Of a stretch of DNA of 64,000 nucleotides, positions 1 to 11,861 are shown piece by piece. The stretch spans positions 132,468,230-132,532,229 of the forward strand of contig JAYESD010000007.1 in assembly GCA_036927565.1 (NCBI GenBank). The letters run 5' to 3'. The stretch is from Tuctoria greenei (Eukaryota; Streptophyta; Magnoliopsida; Poales; Poaceae). Made by a program: the position numbers and the translations under genes. Position 1 is the stretch's first letter. Every line of letters starts with the position of its first letter. The notes beneath the pieces were generated by a model. It was given only the letters and a program-made list of their open reading frames with translations, made no database searches and had not been told where the DNA came from.

Positions 1-362
1 ATTCCGTGGCTTTGTCCACCGTGGAGGCGGAGTATATAGCGGCCGGTGCATGTTGTGCCCAAATTCTATATATGAAGCAAACCCTTTTGGACTTTGGAAT
101 TAAATTTGGTTGTGTGCCTCTCCTTTGTGACAATGAAAGTGCGGTTAAGATAGCTAGAAACCCCGTTCAACACTCCCGCACTAAGCACATTGATATTCGC
201 CATCACTTCTTGCGGGATCATGAGGCTAAAGGAGACATCACTTTGCAAGGTGTTAGATCCGAAGAACAATTGGTGGATATCTTCACAAGACCACTTGATG
301 AGAAAACCTTTTCTAGACTTAGAAGTGAATTAAATGTGCTAGATGCATCTAACGTCATGTAA
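1..362 (+). CDS. Copia pol, RNase H C-terminal end (partial)
   Basis: This is the end of a Ty1/copia polyprotein, the domain that degrades the RNA strand during reverse transcription. Visible copia RNase H motifs are STVEAEYIAAG, then LCDNESAVKIA, then HSRTKHIDIRHHFLRDH, and the terminal EEQLVDIFTRPL. The frame is open from the window edge to the stop at 360-362. Copy C has a near-identical end at 63207-63540 (-), with ADIFTKPL where A has VDIFTRPL. Earlier pol domains lie outside the window. Confidence 0.9.
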   Translation, partial: SVALSTVEAEYIAAGACCAQILYMKQTLLDFGIKFGCVPLLCDNESAVKIARNPVQHSRTKHIDIRHHFLRDHEAKGDITLQGVRSEEQLVDIFTRPLDEKTFSRLRSELNVLDASNVM

Positions 363-1713
363 GTTGCCATGTTCATGTAAGGATGCAAATCATATAGGTC
401 TTGTCTAACTCCCAAAGGATAGGGGTGAGCTAGAAATAGTTTTCCCTGAGGAAGCCTTTGGAAGGTTTAAACTTGGCAAGATAGATTTATTTTATGCCTT
501 GCATGATCCCTGCCATATAGACTTGCACTCATTTAACTTCGTGCACTATAACTTGTTTGGCATTGCATACGGTAGATTGTCACAAAGGGGAACCCACCTC
601 ATGAGAAGGAGACTTGTTTGAAATACAATATCTCAACTCATATAAGGTGGAAAGAACAAAATGTTAGGTACGTTAATGCCTAGAGGAACATGCTTCAAAG
701 AGATAGAAGTCTTCATACTCTACCTCACAAAGCATGGACCTTACATCCTATTTGGACATTTTCCTCCATTTTTCTCGGTGTTCCGTTTGCATTAAGGCCT
801 AGCCAAGCTATTGGCATATTAGCTTTTTGAGGGGTAAGGGGTTGCCCAAAAAAGTCCTAAGACATGTGTTTCTCTTTGATTGTTTGTTTGGTCAAAGGAC
901 ATATATGGGATGTTTCTGTTCTGTTGTCATCGGATTATCCGATGCCTAAGCCAATCCCTCATCGGACCAATAGGTGTTCAATCTTCAAGAGCCAGTTCAG
1001 CCAAAACCTCAAATGATCCGACGCGTTCATTCTGGAAAACATCGGTCCATCCGATGTTCACTCTTCCGAAGCTGTGGTCAATTCAACCGATGTTTACTAC
1101 CTCTAACGTCGGATCATCCGGTGTCTACATCACTCTTTTGAACACCCTTACTGTGCTATTCGATCGATGATCAAAACCCTAGACGTTGGTCCATCCGGTG
1201 TCAACAAAAATTCTTGAATATCCTTACTGTTGCATTCGACCGATGTTCACTTCACCTCGCATCGGTCCATCCGGTGTTAAATTTTCGGCTAGGGTTTGGG
1301 TCCCACTATTTAAACCCACGCGCCGCCGCCGTGTTTCTCTCTCCCTGACCTCTCACTCGCCCGCACGCCGCCGCCTCTTCCTCCGTCCGTCGACCACCGC
1401 GCCGCCGCCTCTCCCTCGCACCCAGCCGCCGCCGCCGCCGTCTCCGGCCGCCGCCGCCCACAGTGCTGCCCCGCTCGCCGTGCTCCACCCGCGCCGCCTC
1501 ACCTCCAAGCGCCACGCCGCCGTGCTCCACCCGCGCCCAAGCGCCGCCGCCGCCTCTCTCCACCGCCACAGCCGCCCCACGCACAAACCGCTCCTCCCTC
1601 CATCGAAGCACCTCCACCCGAGCAACGCCGTCTTCTCCGGCCACCTCGCTAGGGTTTCCCGGCCCGTCGATCTTCTCGCCCCGTCGTCGACTCCGTGCAA
1701 TCTCGTGATCGCG
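363..1713 (+). other. Spacer between pol and third ORF, with palindromic motif copies
   Basis: No credible gene. From about 926 to 1285 there are diverged copies of a 17-bp palindrome-like motif (CATCGGATTATCCGATG at 927; related forms near 1040, 1106, 1184 and 1259), mixed with half sites. From 1318 the sequence becomes very rich in CCG/CGC trinucleotides, which gives long spurious open frames on both strands. The same spacer, in the same order, is at 61857-63206 in copy C. Confidence 0.7.
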
Positions 1714-3885
1714 ATGGCTCGCGACCGGAAGAACAAGGGCAAGGCTGTCGCGGAGCCCGCCGCGAAGAAGCAAAAGCTATCCAAGGAGGAGAAGAAGGCC
1801 TTGATGGCCGCTCGCGCCGCCGAGGAGCGTGAGCGTGGCCGAGGAGGGTCCCTGAGGATCCGTGAGGCTCGTTCCAGGCAGCCTCCCGTGATCGACGACT
1901 CCGAGGCCGAAGAGGAGCCGGTTGAGCCTCTCGTCCGCCGGCGCTCAGCCCGGACGCGTGGGGGTCACACCGAGGCTGCTCCTCGTCCGAGACCGACGGC
2001 TGCCGACCGTCGTGAGGACAGGGAGGCCGAGAGGGCCATCTACGAGATGGACACGGCAGTCCTTGTTGGTGAGGGAGTCCGTCTCACGGACTACCGGAAG
2101 ATGAAGGCCAAGCAACTCCAGAAGCTCAGATGGAGTGTGTTACTGGAGGAGTGGTACCCGCAGCCCCGGGAAGCTATGGTGGACAGTCAGTTCTGGATGG
2201 TCACACAGGCGTCTCTCTACGAGACCTACAGACGCCGTGGCCACAAGCTATTCCAACACAACTACATGGATTGGGTTCAACTTGAAGTAGCCGCAGGGAC
2301 AGAGATCAAGCCGTTCTTTGAGAGGTACAGGGGCCTGGTGTAGTTGCTGTCATATGAGCGGAGTGCTTACGTGGAGGATTGGGTCCGCGTGTTCTACACC
2401 ACCCTCTACGTCTCTGAGGGCATACGATCCATTGACTTCATGTTCATGGGTCAGCACTACCACCTGACGAGGCAGACGTTGGGACAGTTGCTTGGAGTAG
2501 ACCTGCACGACACTTGCATACATGAGAGGGTCTACGGTCAGGCAGACCCGTCGAGGAGGCCGCTCACTGGAGGAGTGGCTCCTGCTCTGGAGGAGATCAG
2601 ATCACTCTTTGGACCCACTTTCTCTCCAGACCAGCTGAGAGTTCTGGCCCTGTTGACTCCTGCAGCGCGCACGGTGCACCTTGCCCTGCGTCGCTCTCTC
2701 CTGCCGAGGTCTGGCTATCTAGAGGGATTCACAAGCCTCCAACAGACAATCCTGTTCTACATCATGAACGGGATGGACTTTGACATTGTGGATGTCATCA
2801 TCTGCGAGATGGAAGTGTGATCACCGATGCAGTGGGCATGATGAGACAACTAGTTTATGGGCACTGGATTTGGTACCTGCTCACCATGATGGTTCCCGAG
2901 GGGTCCGCCGCACACGACCATCTCTCTGATGAGAGTGTGTCACGGTTCGGACACTACCGAGCTCCAGCTCCTGGTGACCGCCGCCTTGGCCGTCCAGTTG
3001 AGCGTCAGGTCAGGGCTCGAGTGACTGAGGAGGACTGGTCTGACCTTGAGAGAGAGGATGAGCGACTAGCTGAGGCGGAAGCTTAAGGAGGAGATCTGCA
3101 GCACGTCTGGTCCGAGAGCGACACAGAATGAGAGTGTCGAGGAGTACTTCCCTCCTCCTCCACCCTCACCAAGGCAGCACGACGCCGAGGCAGGAGGATC
3201 AGCTGCTCCACCACCTACTCCACCTCCTGTGTCCGAGGCGCAGGTGTCACAGCCGTCAGAGCTGTCAACACTACTCCAGCAGATGATAGAGCAGCAGCGC
3301 TAGGACAGGCTCGCTGCTGAGCAGACCAGGGCAGAGCAGGCTGCTCACCTGGCACAGCTGCAGAGGTAGCAGCAGGAGCTTCAGCTGGAGATCGCCCGAC
3401 AGAGGCGAGAGGATACGGACCGGTTCACAAACCTCGTTGATCAGATGCACCAGCGTACTCTCGACCAGCAGCAGCAGACCCAGCAGGCCATGATGGGGAT
3501 CCTAGGGTTGATCACCAACCTTTACACTCAGACCGGGATCACCCTTCCTCCACAGCAGCCTGGACTGGGACTGGCTCCAGGTGTTGCTCAGGTGCCCACT
3601 ACTCCTATTCCTTTGATCAGTATGTCACCACTTCTGGCACCCAGCACACCGATTCACTCACCTCTGCCGGCGACAACTCTGTTCCAGCAGACACCGGCAT
3701 CAGTGGTGAGCGCTCCACTTCCTCCAGCTCCACCGGAGCCTCTAGTACCTGCTTCCTCTCCTCCAGCACCGGCAGCGGACCCCCCAGCTCCCTCCGCTCC
3801 GGCAGCTCCTACGACCGGCGACTCCAGCTCCGACGACTGCGACGGTGACCAGTTCGTCATCGCGCCCAGCTCTCAGGGTCTGTAG
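1714..3885 (+). pseudogene. Third ORF of copy A (env-like position, plant retrotransposon protein), broken
   Basis: The start ATG at 1714 is chosen because copy C has the equivalent start at 61856 (-). The predicted product has a lysine-rich N-terminus (KKQKLSKEEKK), an acidic patch, a globular middle of about 300 residues that resembles plant 'putative transposon protein' domains often found in retrotransposons (family assignment from memory), a glutamine-rich probable coiled coil (near 3270-3480), and a proline-rich tail. An in-frame TAG at 2341, a frameshift near 2815, and stops at 3129, 3301 and 3367 break it. It lies downstream of pol, where Sireviruses carry an env-like ORF. I see no signal peptide and no convincing membrane anchor, so an envelope role is not shown. 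Confidence 0.7.
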
Positions 3886-4251
3886 GCTCTCTGACCCCTT
3901 TTTGGTGTCTTGATGCCAAAGGGGGAGAAGAGGTAGAGGAGTCAGGGGGAGTGGTAGTAGTTGTCTCAGGGGGAGTTTGAGTTTGCTCTTTGTATTCTCG
4001 TGTGTTTATCCTTTGTATTCGTGCTTGCGTACTCTTATGTAATTTTTAATTAAGCACTCTTCCGCTTGTTACATTTTCTTATGTTATTAATCGATTGAGC
4101 TTTTCGCGCCATTAATTTCATTTGATTTCTACAAGGTTAATGTGTCCTATCTTGTATTCATTGCATATCTACTTGAGAATTGTTCCATCAAATTCATTAC
4201 TATTGTGCTTTAAATTATTTTGTTGTCATCAATCAACAAAAAGGGGGAGAT
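3886..4251 (+). other. Polypurine tract zone before 3' LTR of copy A
   Basis: Noncoding. Several purine tracts with a GGGGGAG core occur near 3918, 3948, 3970 and at 4243-4250. The last one touches the LTR and is the probable primer for plus-strand DNA. Repeated polypurine tracts are known in Sireviruses, and copy C has the same set near 59333-59620. Confidence 0.75.
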
Positions 4252-5620
4252 TGAAAGCATCTAGGCCCCATGAGGTACGGTTTCCGTGATTAATGACAAC
4301 CATTCGATATTACTAATGAATTTGTGAATGCAAGGTCCCAATAACACTCAATCAAATGAAATCAATATTACATTGGAGACCCATATAAAATCAACCAATG
4401 AGATCAAATCGAATCATACGAAGACAAGAAGTGAAAGCTCTAACTTGATACTTGAAGACTATCAAAACAACACTTCAATCAAGTGTCAAAGAGGTCACAA
4501 GTTCAATTTCCAAAAGAACAACTCAAAACAATTCGAAGTCAACAGATTGAACACACCGGATCATCCGATGTTTGTTGAGTTGACTGCATCGGTCGAGTTG
4601 TGTCAACAGAAGAAGAAGACCTCAGACAAATGCACTCACCGGATCATCCGATGTGAGTGGCTCAATGACATCGGTCTATCATCGCAGTTTGCAATACCAT
4701 TGGACCAAGTGAAGCACCGGATCATCCGATGTGCAGAATTACAGACATCGGTCGATCACTCCAGTAAGCTTCAAGATCAAGCAAAATTCTGGAGAAAGAG
4801 CCACCAGATCATCCGACGAGAAGACAGGTCAACATCGGTCTAACAACGGTCATATCTGACACAGTGACATCAGCTAATTTGGCTTTGACCGATGATAACT
4901 GAAGGGGAGACATCGGATCATCCGGTGTTCACAGAGAAGTGACATCAGCCTACTTTTCCAACGGCTATTTCGTGGAGGCTGGCTATTTATACCCCTTCAA
5001 CCTGTCAAATCGACAAGACTTGAAGCCCAGACATACTCTACACATCCTAGAGCATTCAAGACATAGAGCTACCACTTTCACATCATTGTTCATCATTTGT
5101 ACACCAAGAGATAGGCTAGAACTAGCTAGAGATAGTGCTTGTGTGCCTCCATTCTAGGTGATTGGAGTCTCTAGTGTAGTGAGAGCCATAAGGGAGTATC
5201 CCTTGGTGTGTGTGACTTCCGGAGCTTGCCAAGAGGATTGTGGAAGCCCAGAGGATTCAAAGTGTACAAGGCTTGAGCTCCACCTTGCCAAGGTTGGCGA
5301 ACGGAGAAGAATAGTGAAGACCCCCTTGTCTCGGTGACTTGGGAGTGGCAAAACCCTTCGGTGGGTGCCACAACGTGGATGTAGGAAGATCCTTGTGATC
5401 TTGCCAAACCACGGGATAAACTCCGTGTCCCTTGAGCGTTTGCATCCCTCTCCCTTTTACATTTATGCAATCTTCATTCCGCAACTTTAATTTACATTGA
5501 TTGCATAGCTTAATCGCATAGGGAATTGGGCTTTAAATTGTTAGCTTTTAATTACCTTAAAATTTGAAAGAAAGCCCAATTCACCCCCCCCCCCCCCTCT
5601 TGGGCGTTTCGATCCTTACA
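4252..5620 (+). repeat. 3' LTR of copy A
   Basis: This 1369-bp LTR starts TG and ends CA. It follows a purine tract and ends where B reverse transcriptase coding resumes. It is homologous, inverted, to the 1529-bp LTR at 57800-59328. It contains five full palindrome-like motifs (4554, 4637, 4715, 4802, 4911) alternating with CATCGGTC half sites, and a C-run at 5583-5597. Confidence 0.88.
4984..4991 (+). promoter_or_regulatory. Candidate TATA box in LTR A
   Basis: TATTTATA lies just downstream of the palindrome array. The same element in the same context occurs in LTR C (58434-58441, minus strand). Confidence 0.5.
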
Positions 5621-6660
5621 GTATGATAGGTTAAAAACTTTCTTACTTGAAAAGGGGTTTACCATGGGCAAGGTTGATAAAACTCTTTTTGTGCTTAAGC
5701 ATGGCAATGATTCATTATTCATTCAAGTGTATGTGGATGATATTATCTTTGATTGTGCTTCTCATGATCTTGTGTACAAGTTTTCAGCACTGATGAGTTC
5801 AGAATTTGAAATGAGTATGATGGGTGAACTCACTTACATTTTGGGGCTGCAAATCCAGCAAACCGAGGAAGGTACCTTTGTGCATCAAACGAAGTATACA
5901 AGGGACCTTATCAAGCGCTTCAACATGGACAAAAGCAAGTCTCTTTGGACACCAATGGGAACAACATCAACACTTGAACTTGATGAAGATGGTGAACCCG
6001 TTGATCAAAAATAATATAGAAGCATGATTGGATCACTTTTGTACCTCACGGCATCAAGACCGGACATACAATTCAGCGTATGTATTTGTGCAGAGTTTCA
6101 AGCTTCCCCACGTGCTTCACATCGTCAAGCTGTCAAAAGGATTCTCAGGTACTTACATGGAACTCAAGAATTTTACATTTTACTTCCTTCTTCCTCAACT
6201 GTTACTTTGAAAGCTTTTTCAAATGCTGATTTTAGGGGTTGTAGGATTGATAGGAAAAGTACTTCCAGTTCTTGTCATTTTCTTGGTAATTCACTTGTTG
6301 CTTGGTCCTCTAGAAAACAAAACTCGGTTGCACAATCCACAACCAAATCTGAATATGTAGCTACTGCTAGTGCTTGCTCTCAAATTCTTTGGATTGTTCA
6401 AACACTTAAGGACTATGGGTTGATCTAGATAGTGTTCCACTGTTTTGTGATAGCACTGGTGCCATTTGCATTGCTAAAAAACCCCACACAACATTCTAGA
6501 ACTAAGCACATTGATATTAGGTATCACTTTCTGCGTGATAATGTTGAAAAAGGAAACATTGTGCTTCAATGTAGATATTGAACAACAATTGGCTGACATT
6601 TTCACAAAACCTTTGGATTTCACTCGTTTTTTTACATTCTAGTGAAATAGGGGTTATGCA
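5621..6660 (+). pseudogene. Copia pol fragment: RT C-terminal part and RNase H
   Basis: The first residues continue the copia RT of the B/E/D family. The catalytic YVDDIIF motif lies near 5728-5750. Next come the connection segment (SLLYLTASRPDI) and RNase H motifs (DRKSTSSSCHFLG, KSEYVATASACSQI). Stops at 6012 and 6426 and frameshifts around 6480 and 6570 break it, so it cannot encode an enzyme. The 5' part of the gene lies beyond the inserted copy A. Confidence 0.88.
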
Positions 6661-7630
6661 TCCTCATGGCTTAAATTGACGGGGAGTTTTGAAATTTGGA
6701 AATCTATGTGTGAATCTGAACTTAAAATAATATGAGCATAGTATTTCATACATATATGACTTTGTGATTCCTTTTTCATGCTGAAAGTTCTTACTACATT
6801 AGTCATGTTATACATTTTATAGTTTTTCCCATGACTAGTAATTGGAATAATTACTTACACTGAATCTGGTCATGATGGAACTTTCTTGCTGTTTTGAACT
6901 TGTTGCATGATCACAAGTGCTTTTAATCATAATGAATTAATCAAGTAATCAACTCACATGTTGAGTTTTATGAACAAATATAAATTGAGAAGATCAAGAG
7001 AATATGCATGGATCGCACTTTTTTTTTCTTGAGATGTCCTATCATTGCACTTAGATATGAACTTGGAAGAAGTTGTGTATAACTAAAATCATGTCCTTAA
7101 GATTCTGATTGTCAAATGACATAGGCTTGGCTTGGTTGGTTAGAATAGGGCAAATGCGCATATAATCTCTTGCAAATATCATATGATCTAAAATTTTGCT
7201 TTGAAAATAATAAAATGCAGCAACAAGTGTCATGCTTTCAGGTTTTGAAATAGTTAAGTTTGTGAGATCATGACTTGCTAAAATTGAAAATTACATTTGA
7301 TCTCTAGCATGGCTTACTACTTTATGTATCTCATTGTTGTGATAGTGTAAGTTACTTGATAGTATAACTTGGATGAGCCTTGTTTTATATGTGTATGTTA
7401 TAATGTGCTCAAAACAAATTAAAATTTCTCTTTTGTACCTTGCTGAATACATTATCAAAGGGGGAGAAGTATGCAAGGGTAGAAATATATATATATATAT
7501 ATATATAAATTTATTTCTATCTCATTTGATTTTCAAAAAGGGGGAGAAATTGTTTTCAAAACTTTTCATGTGAATAAGCCAATCATCGGATTTTAAATGG
7601 TGCTGCCAATGCATTCATCAAGGGGGAGAT
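6661..7630 (+). other. 3' noncoding zone of B with several polypurine tracts
   Basis: AT-rich and without a gene. Purine tracts with GGGGGAGA cores occur near 7461, 7541 and at 7622-7629 next to the LTR. An (AT)n microsatellite is at 7487-7507. Elements E (29495-30506) and D (56351-57365) carry homologous zones. Confidence 0.7.
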
Positions 7631-7699
7631 TGTGAGACCTATGTGTGTTGAATACACTGGCTATGGTGATAATAGTTTTGAATACTACCAAAACACCTT

Positions 7700-7990
7700 G
7701 TTCATCTAGGTCCGAGCTCCAACAAGGTCCGACGATAGGTCCGGCTTGTTTTGGGTAGCTCCGGCAAGGTCCGATGTAAGGCCCCACTAGCTTTGGTTAG
7801 CTCCGGCAAGGTCTAACGTAAGGTCCAACTAGCTTTGGTTAGCTCCCGCTCTAGGTCTGACGAGCTTTGGTAAGCTCCGGCGCTGGGTCCTGCTAGCTTT
7901 GGTAAGTTCCGGCACTACATCCTGTTAGCTTTGGTAAGCTCCGGTTCAAGGTCCGGTTAGCTTTGGCAAGGTTTGGAGCTTGATCGCAGT
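7700..7990 (+). repeat. Degenerate tandem array in LTR B (AGCTTTGGTAAGCTCCGG units)
   Basis: About seven diverged units of roughly 40 bp contain TAGCTTTGGT(T/A)AGCTCCGG and AAGGTCCG. The E LTRs have a much shorter array (29303-29400, 37405-37510) and D a long one (55940-56270). Confidence 0.7.
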
Positions 7991-8762
7991 GATTCTACTT
8001 TTAACTTGCAATGTTTCGAACTTGCTTTTTGGATTATGGAGAGTTTGCTCAGTATTCTTTTACTAAGTTTTTAATGTGTTTTGGTGGTTATGACTGATAT
8101 CGTTTTTGCTATGGTTTGCAACATGCTTATGTGAGGTGCTCACGTAAGGTGTTGTGGTTATCAAAACTAACGAGAGTCAAGTCGAGGACTTGTGCTCGGA
8201 AGTAATTGTTGTTTATTCATGTGCAGGTGTTGCTTGAGTTCAATACATGGCTGGTGATGGGATCCATTGAACTAGTCTTAGGGAGAAGATGAGGTTCAAC
8301 AACCAAGTTCGGGAGGAATTGTGGTTGACTTGATCGGGAGGTCACGCAGCATGTATGAATCAAGAACAATGCATATGAAGGTTTCGTGGACGTCGTTGGA
8401 AGGTTTTTGCACATGTGCAAGGAGTGCATGGATGTGTCTACATGGTTATGAGGCGTGACGAAGATATGTGGACATAAAAAATTGGTGTGAAAGGTCCAAC
8501 TGACTCGGTTATGGACTCAGGCTGCGTCTGAGTCGTGTTTGACTCAAATATGGAATGTTTTGAGTTGGTTATGATAGGATTTCGTGTGGGTCACGAATTT
8601 GAGTTGTTTTAGGAATGTGGGATATGTTCCTAAGGTGTTTGGAAGTCTTAAGATTGCTTCTATCTGCGTATAGAAGAGTCTTGGGCAGTTGTGAAAAGTT
8701 TTGATTCGTGAATTGATTAGGATTAGAGTCCTAGTTAGGTTTGGGTTGGCCTAAGGGCTGGT

Positions 8763-8770
8763 TATATAAG
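8763..8770 (+). promoter_or_regulatory. Candidate TATA box in LTR B
   Basis: TATATAAG lies in the LTR at the position matching CTTATATA (minus strand) in the LTRs of E (28517, 36627) and D. Confidence 0.55.
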
Positions 8771-9366
8771 AAAGGGAGGCCAGAGATCGTGGTGCAGGAC
8801 TTTGGGGCTGTTTCTCTTGTGTTTTGATCAATAAAATTCGTAGTTTGAAGAAACTTTTACACATTGTTCGTCCGACTTGTTTTCGTCAAGGCTTTCTTGT
8901 CGAGTTTCTGTATAACACTACCTTTCTTTGGTGGTTTTATCATAACTCGAGTTTTACAGATCTGATTGACGTGACTCTTTTTTGGTTGTCCTTAAAACTT
9001 AATTTTCTATCATATGTGAAAATTTCACGGACATTGGATTTGTGGTTTCCGGTCTACACGAGTTTCTTTGCAGTGTTCCAAAACTATTTTTCTCGGGTAG
9101 GACAGATTGACCTTTGTTCGATCTTTCGATCGTAACTTGAGTTTCTGTTGATGGATTTTCATGATTCTTGTTGTTACATCTTCGTGACTTGATTCTCTAC
9201 AATCTATACTAGTTTTGTCACAGTTTAACACATTAGATTAGTCGCACACACGGTTTCTTCAACATATCAGTTTTCTGTCAAGGGATTTTTTGTTGCTTTT
9301 GCTGAAAAGTTTTAATCTACCATTCACCCATCTCTGGTAGATTTACACGTGCTCTTCAATCCTACA

Positions 9367-9774
9367 AGTTAAACCATCGCCATGTGGCTGTTCTTGATGC
9401 GACAGGTGAGATCCTGGCGTGCAGATCTCACGCAATTGAAGGTCGCTGATTCCCAATACGAAAATCGTATCGATTCCGAGCACCCTATCAGGCCGCCACC
9501 CTCGGGCTTCCAACTTCTCATCATGAAAACTGTCACCTGGTGTAATAACTTCAAATTTTCCTCCGAAGTGGACTCGGGCCCATTTTTCATTGATGGTGTC
9601 ATATTTTGAAATGAAATCTTGATCCCGATGCGGTTTCCATCCAAGCATTGCAGAGGCTTACTTAAGAAGGAAAGCTTGCACGGTTTGATGACTCTTTTTG
9701 CTTCCATTTGAACTTGCACTCATATCCTCTCAACCTTTGCATAGCCCTTCAAACTTTTGCTCCACTTTGCCGTG
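9367..9774 (+). other. Upstream region of the J antisense gene
   Basis: No gene. The segment is collinear with 51289-51697 upstream of the K copy of the gene, including the pyrimidine-rich stretch (CTCTCAACCTTTGCATAG) just before the start codon. It is the probable promoter and 5' UTR of the antisense gene; I cannot mark a clear TATA box. Confidence 0.45.
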
Positions 9775-10987
9775 ATGGAGTTGGGTCTTCCCCGCAACAA
9801 GATCAGGAGCGACAAAGATCTGACGAGGGTCCGAACCTACATGGGGTGGTCTAGCGACTCCTTTAACACCGCGATCCGCTTCAGCAAGCCACCCTTCAAC
9901 AAGGATCACGCTGGAGAGATCGTCTACTTCTCAGCATATGCCATGGTGGGTCTGATCCCGCCGCTCTCACGTTTTCTGCTAATGCTGCTAGATTTCTACG
10001 GATTCCAGCTTCATCACCTCTGTCCCCACTCCTTCTTGCTAGTGGCGACGTTCGTCCACTTCTGTGAGATGTGGGTGGTTGTGCCGTCGTGCATCGAGAT
10101 CTTCTAGACCTTCTTCACAGTTTACACCACGGGGAAGGGAAGCGAGATGATTGGCATCTACTACTTTGTGAAGCGCAAGAACTGCCCCTTCAAGTACTTG
10201 AGGACCTTCCCCTCCGGAAAGTGGGACAACTAGAAGAAGGATTGGGTGGTCATCATGGTGGACCATCACGACAGCTGGAGTTGCCTACAAGCCTCCCCAA
10301 TGTCGACACCGACGCTTGGAATGTAGCTCCGGAGTTGTCCGAAGCATACAAGTCCATCCTGACAAGGATCCAGCAATGCGTGGAGGGTGGAGTGACCCCT
10401 CAGATGGTTTTTGAGAACTTCCTGATGAACAGGTGGGCTCCGCTGAAGACAAGGGAGTGGCCCGCATGGGCCTTCAACAATGAGATGGATCATAACAAGA
10501 TAGAAGCTGGTTTTCACACCAACTTGGATGATGAAGCTTTGATGCTCCATCTCCAGAAGTTTCAACACGGATCCATAACCCGTGATGCCCTGACCCCATC
10601 GGCTGCTTTCCTCCCCCTGAACATGGTTCCGGAGGTCAGGAGGGAGCTCCGAAAGGGAATGTCGGAGTTGGTCGACCTCAGCCTGGTGGAGAGGCATAGG
10701 ACTGCCGGGATTTCTATCCCCGGAGCTTCGGAAAGGGTGGTTACCACTACTCCAAGCTAGAATGTTGACGACACCAGCAAGAGAAAGGGCAAGGGCAAGG
10801 AGCCAGCCGAATCTTCCAGTCGGAAGAGGAAACTAAGGCATGCTGATGGGAGCTCCCTCAAGTCAGCTCCATCTCCAGCAGCTTCTTCCCCCCAGCCAAG
10901 CAAAGGTTCGGCGGCCAAGACCTCTTCAGAGCCAACCTTCACGAGAGGCACTAGCTTCAGGAAATTGACCTTGATCCCAGTGCCGAG

Positions 10988-11861
10988 TGATGAGGACATC
11001 ACAACAGCGGAGACGCACATTGAACTGCAAGGACCAATCACAAGAGCACGAGCATGGTTATTAAATCAGCAGGTGAATTCGTTCCTAACTTCTTTTACAT
11101 GTGAATTTGAGAATAGATTGCTATGTGATGATTTAATTGTTATTAGAAATAATGGAGAAGATCAACAAGTGAAGGAAAGAGGCCTCGGGAGCGTGGAGAA
11201 CCAGCTGGGACGTCCACAAGTTGATGGAAACACTTTACAACTCGGACTCGAGTTCAACTCGGAGTCCAGGAGCAGTCAACCTTAAAACGGACGCCCAGGA
11301 GGCATACGGACTCCGTTTTCGACGTTCTACTTATGCACTGAAAGAGGAGAAGATAAACTTTCCAATGGTTCTGGTCCCATCTCAAAATTCCTCTGGAGTC
11401 ATTGGGAGAATCGTCGAAACAAGTCTAGTCCAGATTTCTGTCCGGTGTTGCGCCACCAAATCGGGCCTTTGGGCCTTGTATCCTGTAAGAGTCCATTAGG
11501 GACACGTCTAATCATGTTTTGGTCGAACCCTAGCCTATAAATACTGCAGTCGCCGGTCATATTCGGTGGGTTTTTCTTAAATTAATAATATTGCCGTTTA
11601 TCGGTTTGTGAAACCCCAATTCAGCAATTTCAGATTGCTTCTTCTACGTTCTTGCTTGAGTTCTTGGTTGCACTTGCAGGGATTAGCCTTCTTGGCGAGG
11701 TCAATCGTGTGCAGCACAGTTGATAACCAACGGAGTGGTGGTGTAGTGATTGCAGGGTTTTTTCGTGTTCTACTCGAGAGCCTCGTATCATCAACGTCGA
11801 GATCTCCATCAATCGACTTATCCATTACCTTTTGGGAGATCGGGCCTAAACCTACTCATCA
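10988..11861 (+). repeat. 5' LTR of H
   Basis: Starts TGATGAGGAC and ends CTACTCATCA, directly before the primer-binding site. The first half holds a coding-like stretch (near 11220-11410) shared with the LTRs of H 3' and I. Confidence 0.92.
11536..11543 (+). promoter_or_regulatory. TATA box of H 5' LTR
   Basis: TATAAATA is followed by CTGCAG. The same box is at 18199-18206 in the 3' LTR. It is the likely core promoter of the element transcript. Confidence 0.65.

Larger units (their letters stand above)
1..5620 (+). mobile_element. Copy A: Sirevirus-like Ty1/copia element, 3' part only
   Basis: The left edge of the window cuts this element inside pol. In order it shows the RNase H end, a spacer with palindromic motifs, a broken third ORF (env-like position), a zone of purine tracts, and a 3' LTR starting TGAAAGCATC and ending GATCCTTACA. 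The same order is found on the minus strand at 57800-64000 (copy C). A third ORF after pol plus several purine tracts before the 3' LTR are Sirevirus traits. Sequence to its right resumes in the middle of the reverse transcriptase of copia element B, so A was inserted into B. The 5 bp after the LTR are GTATG; the matching duplication lies outside the window. Confidence 0.85.
5621..9366 (+). mobile_element. Copy B: Sirevirus-like copia element, 3' part
   Basis: This fragment starts inside reverse transcriptase, where A was inserted, and runs through RNase H, a purine-tract zone and a 3' LTR. It belongs to the same family as E (27907-37604) and D (54550-57799). At its right end Tat-element sequence resumes; the uninterrupted version is at 51289 onward. 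The candidate target duplication AGTTA follows at 9367-9371; its partner is outside the window. Confidence 0.85.
7631..9366 (+). repeat. 3' LTR of B
   Basis: This 1736-bp LTR starts TGTGAGACCT and ends AATCCTACA. It is homologous to LTRs of E (1588 and 1592 bp) and D (1801 bp). It is longer than the E LTRs mostly because of a repeat array at 7700-7990. Its last 130 bp are diverged from E, which suggests an older copy. Confidence 0.87.

Noticed and set aside
1306..1784. Long minus-strand open frames (also 59591-60048 and 61819-62367 in GC-rich DNA)
   Set aside because: They come from CCG/CGG trinucleotide richness opposite or beside the third ORF; no conserved motif and poor agreement between copies A and C.
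5582..5597. C-run as an assembly artefact or regulatory tract
   Set aside because: A shorter run is at the same LTR position in C (57829-57835) and a similar G-run in E; length variation of a homopolymer is expected.
10266..10697. 143-codon minus-strand frame
   Set aside because: Shadow of the antisense gene on the plus strand; not shared as an open frame with the K copy.
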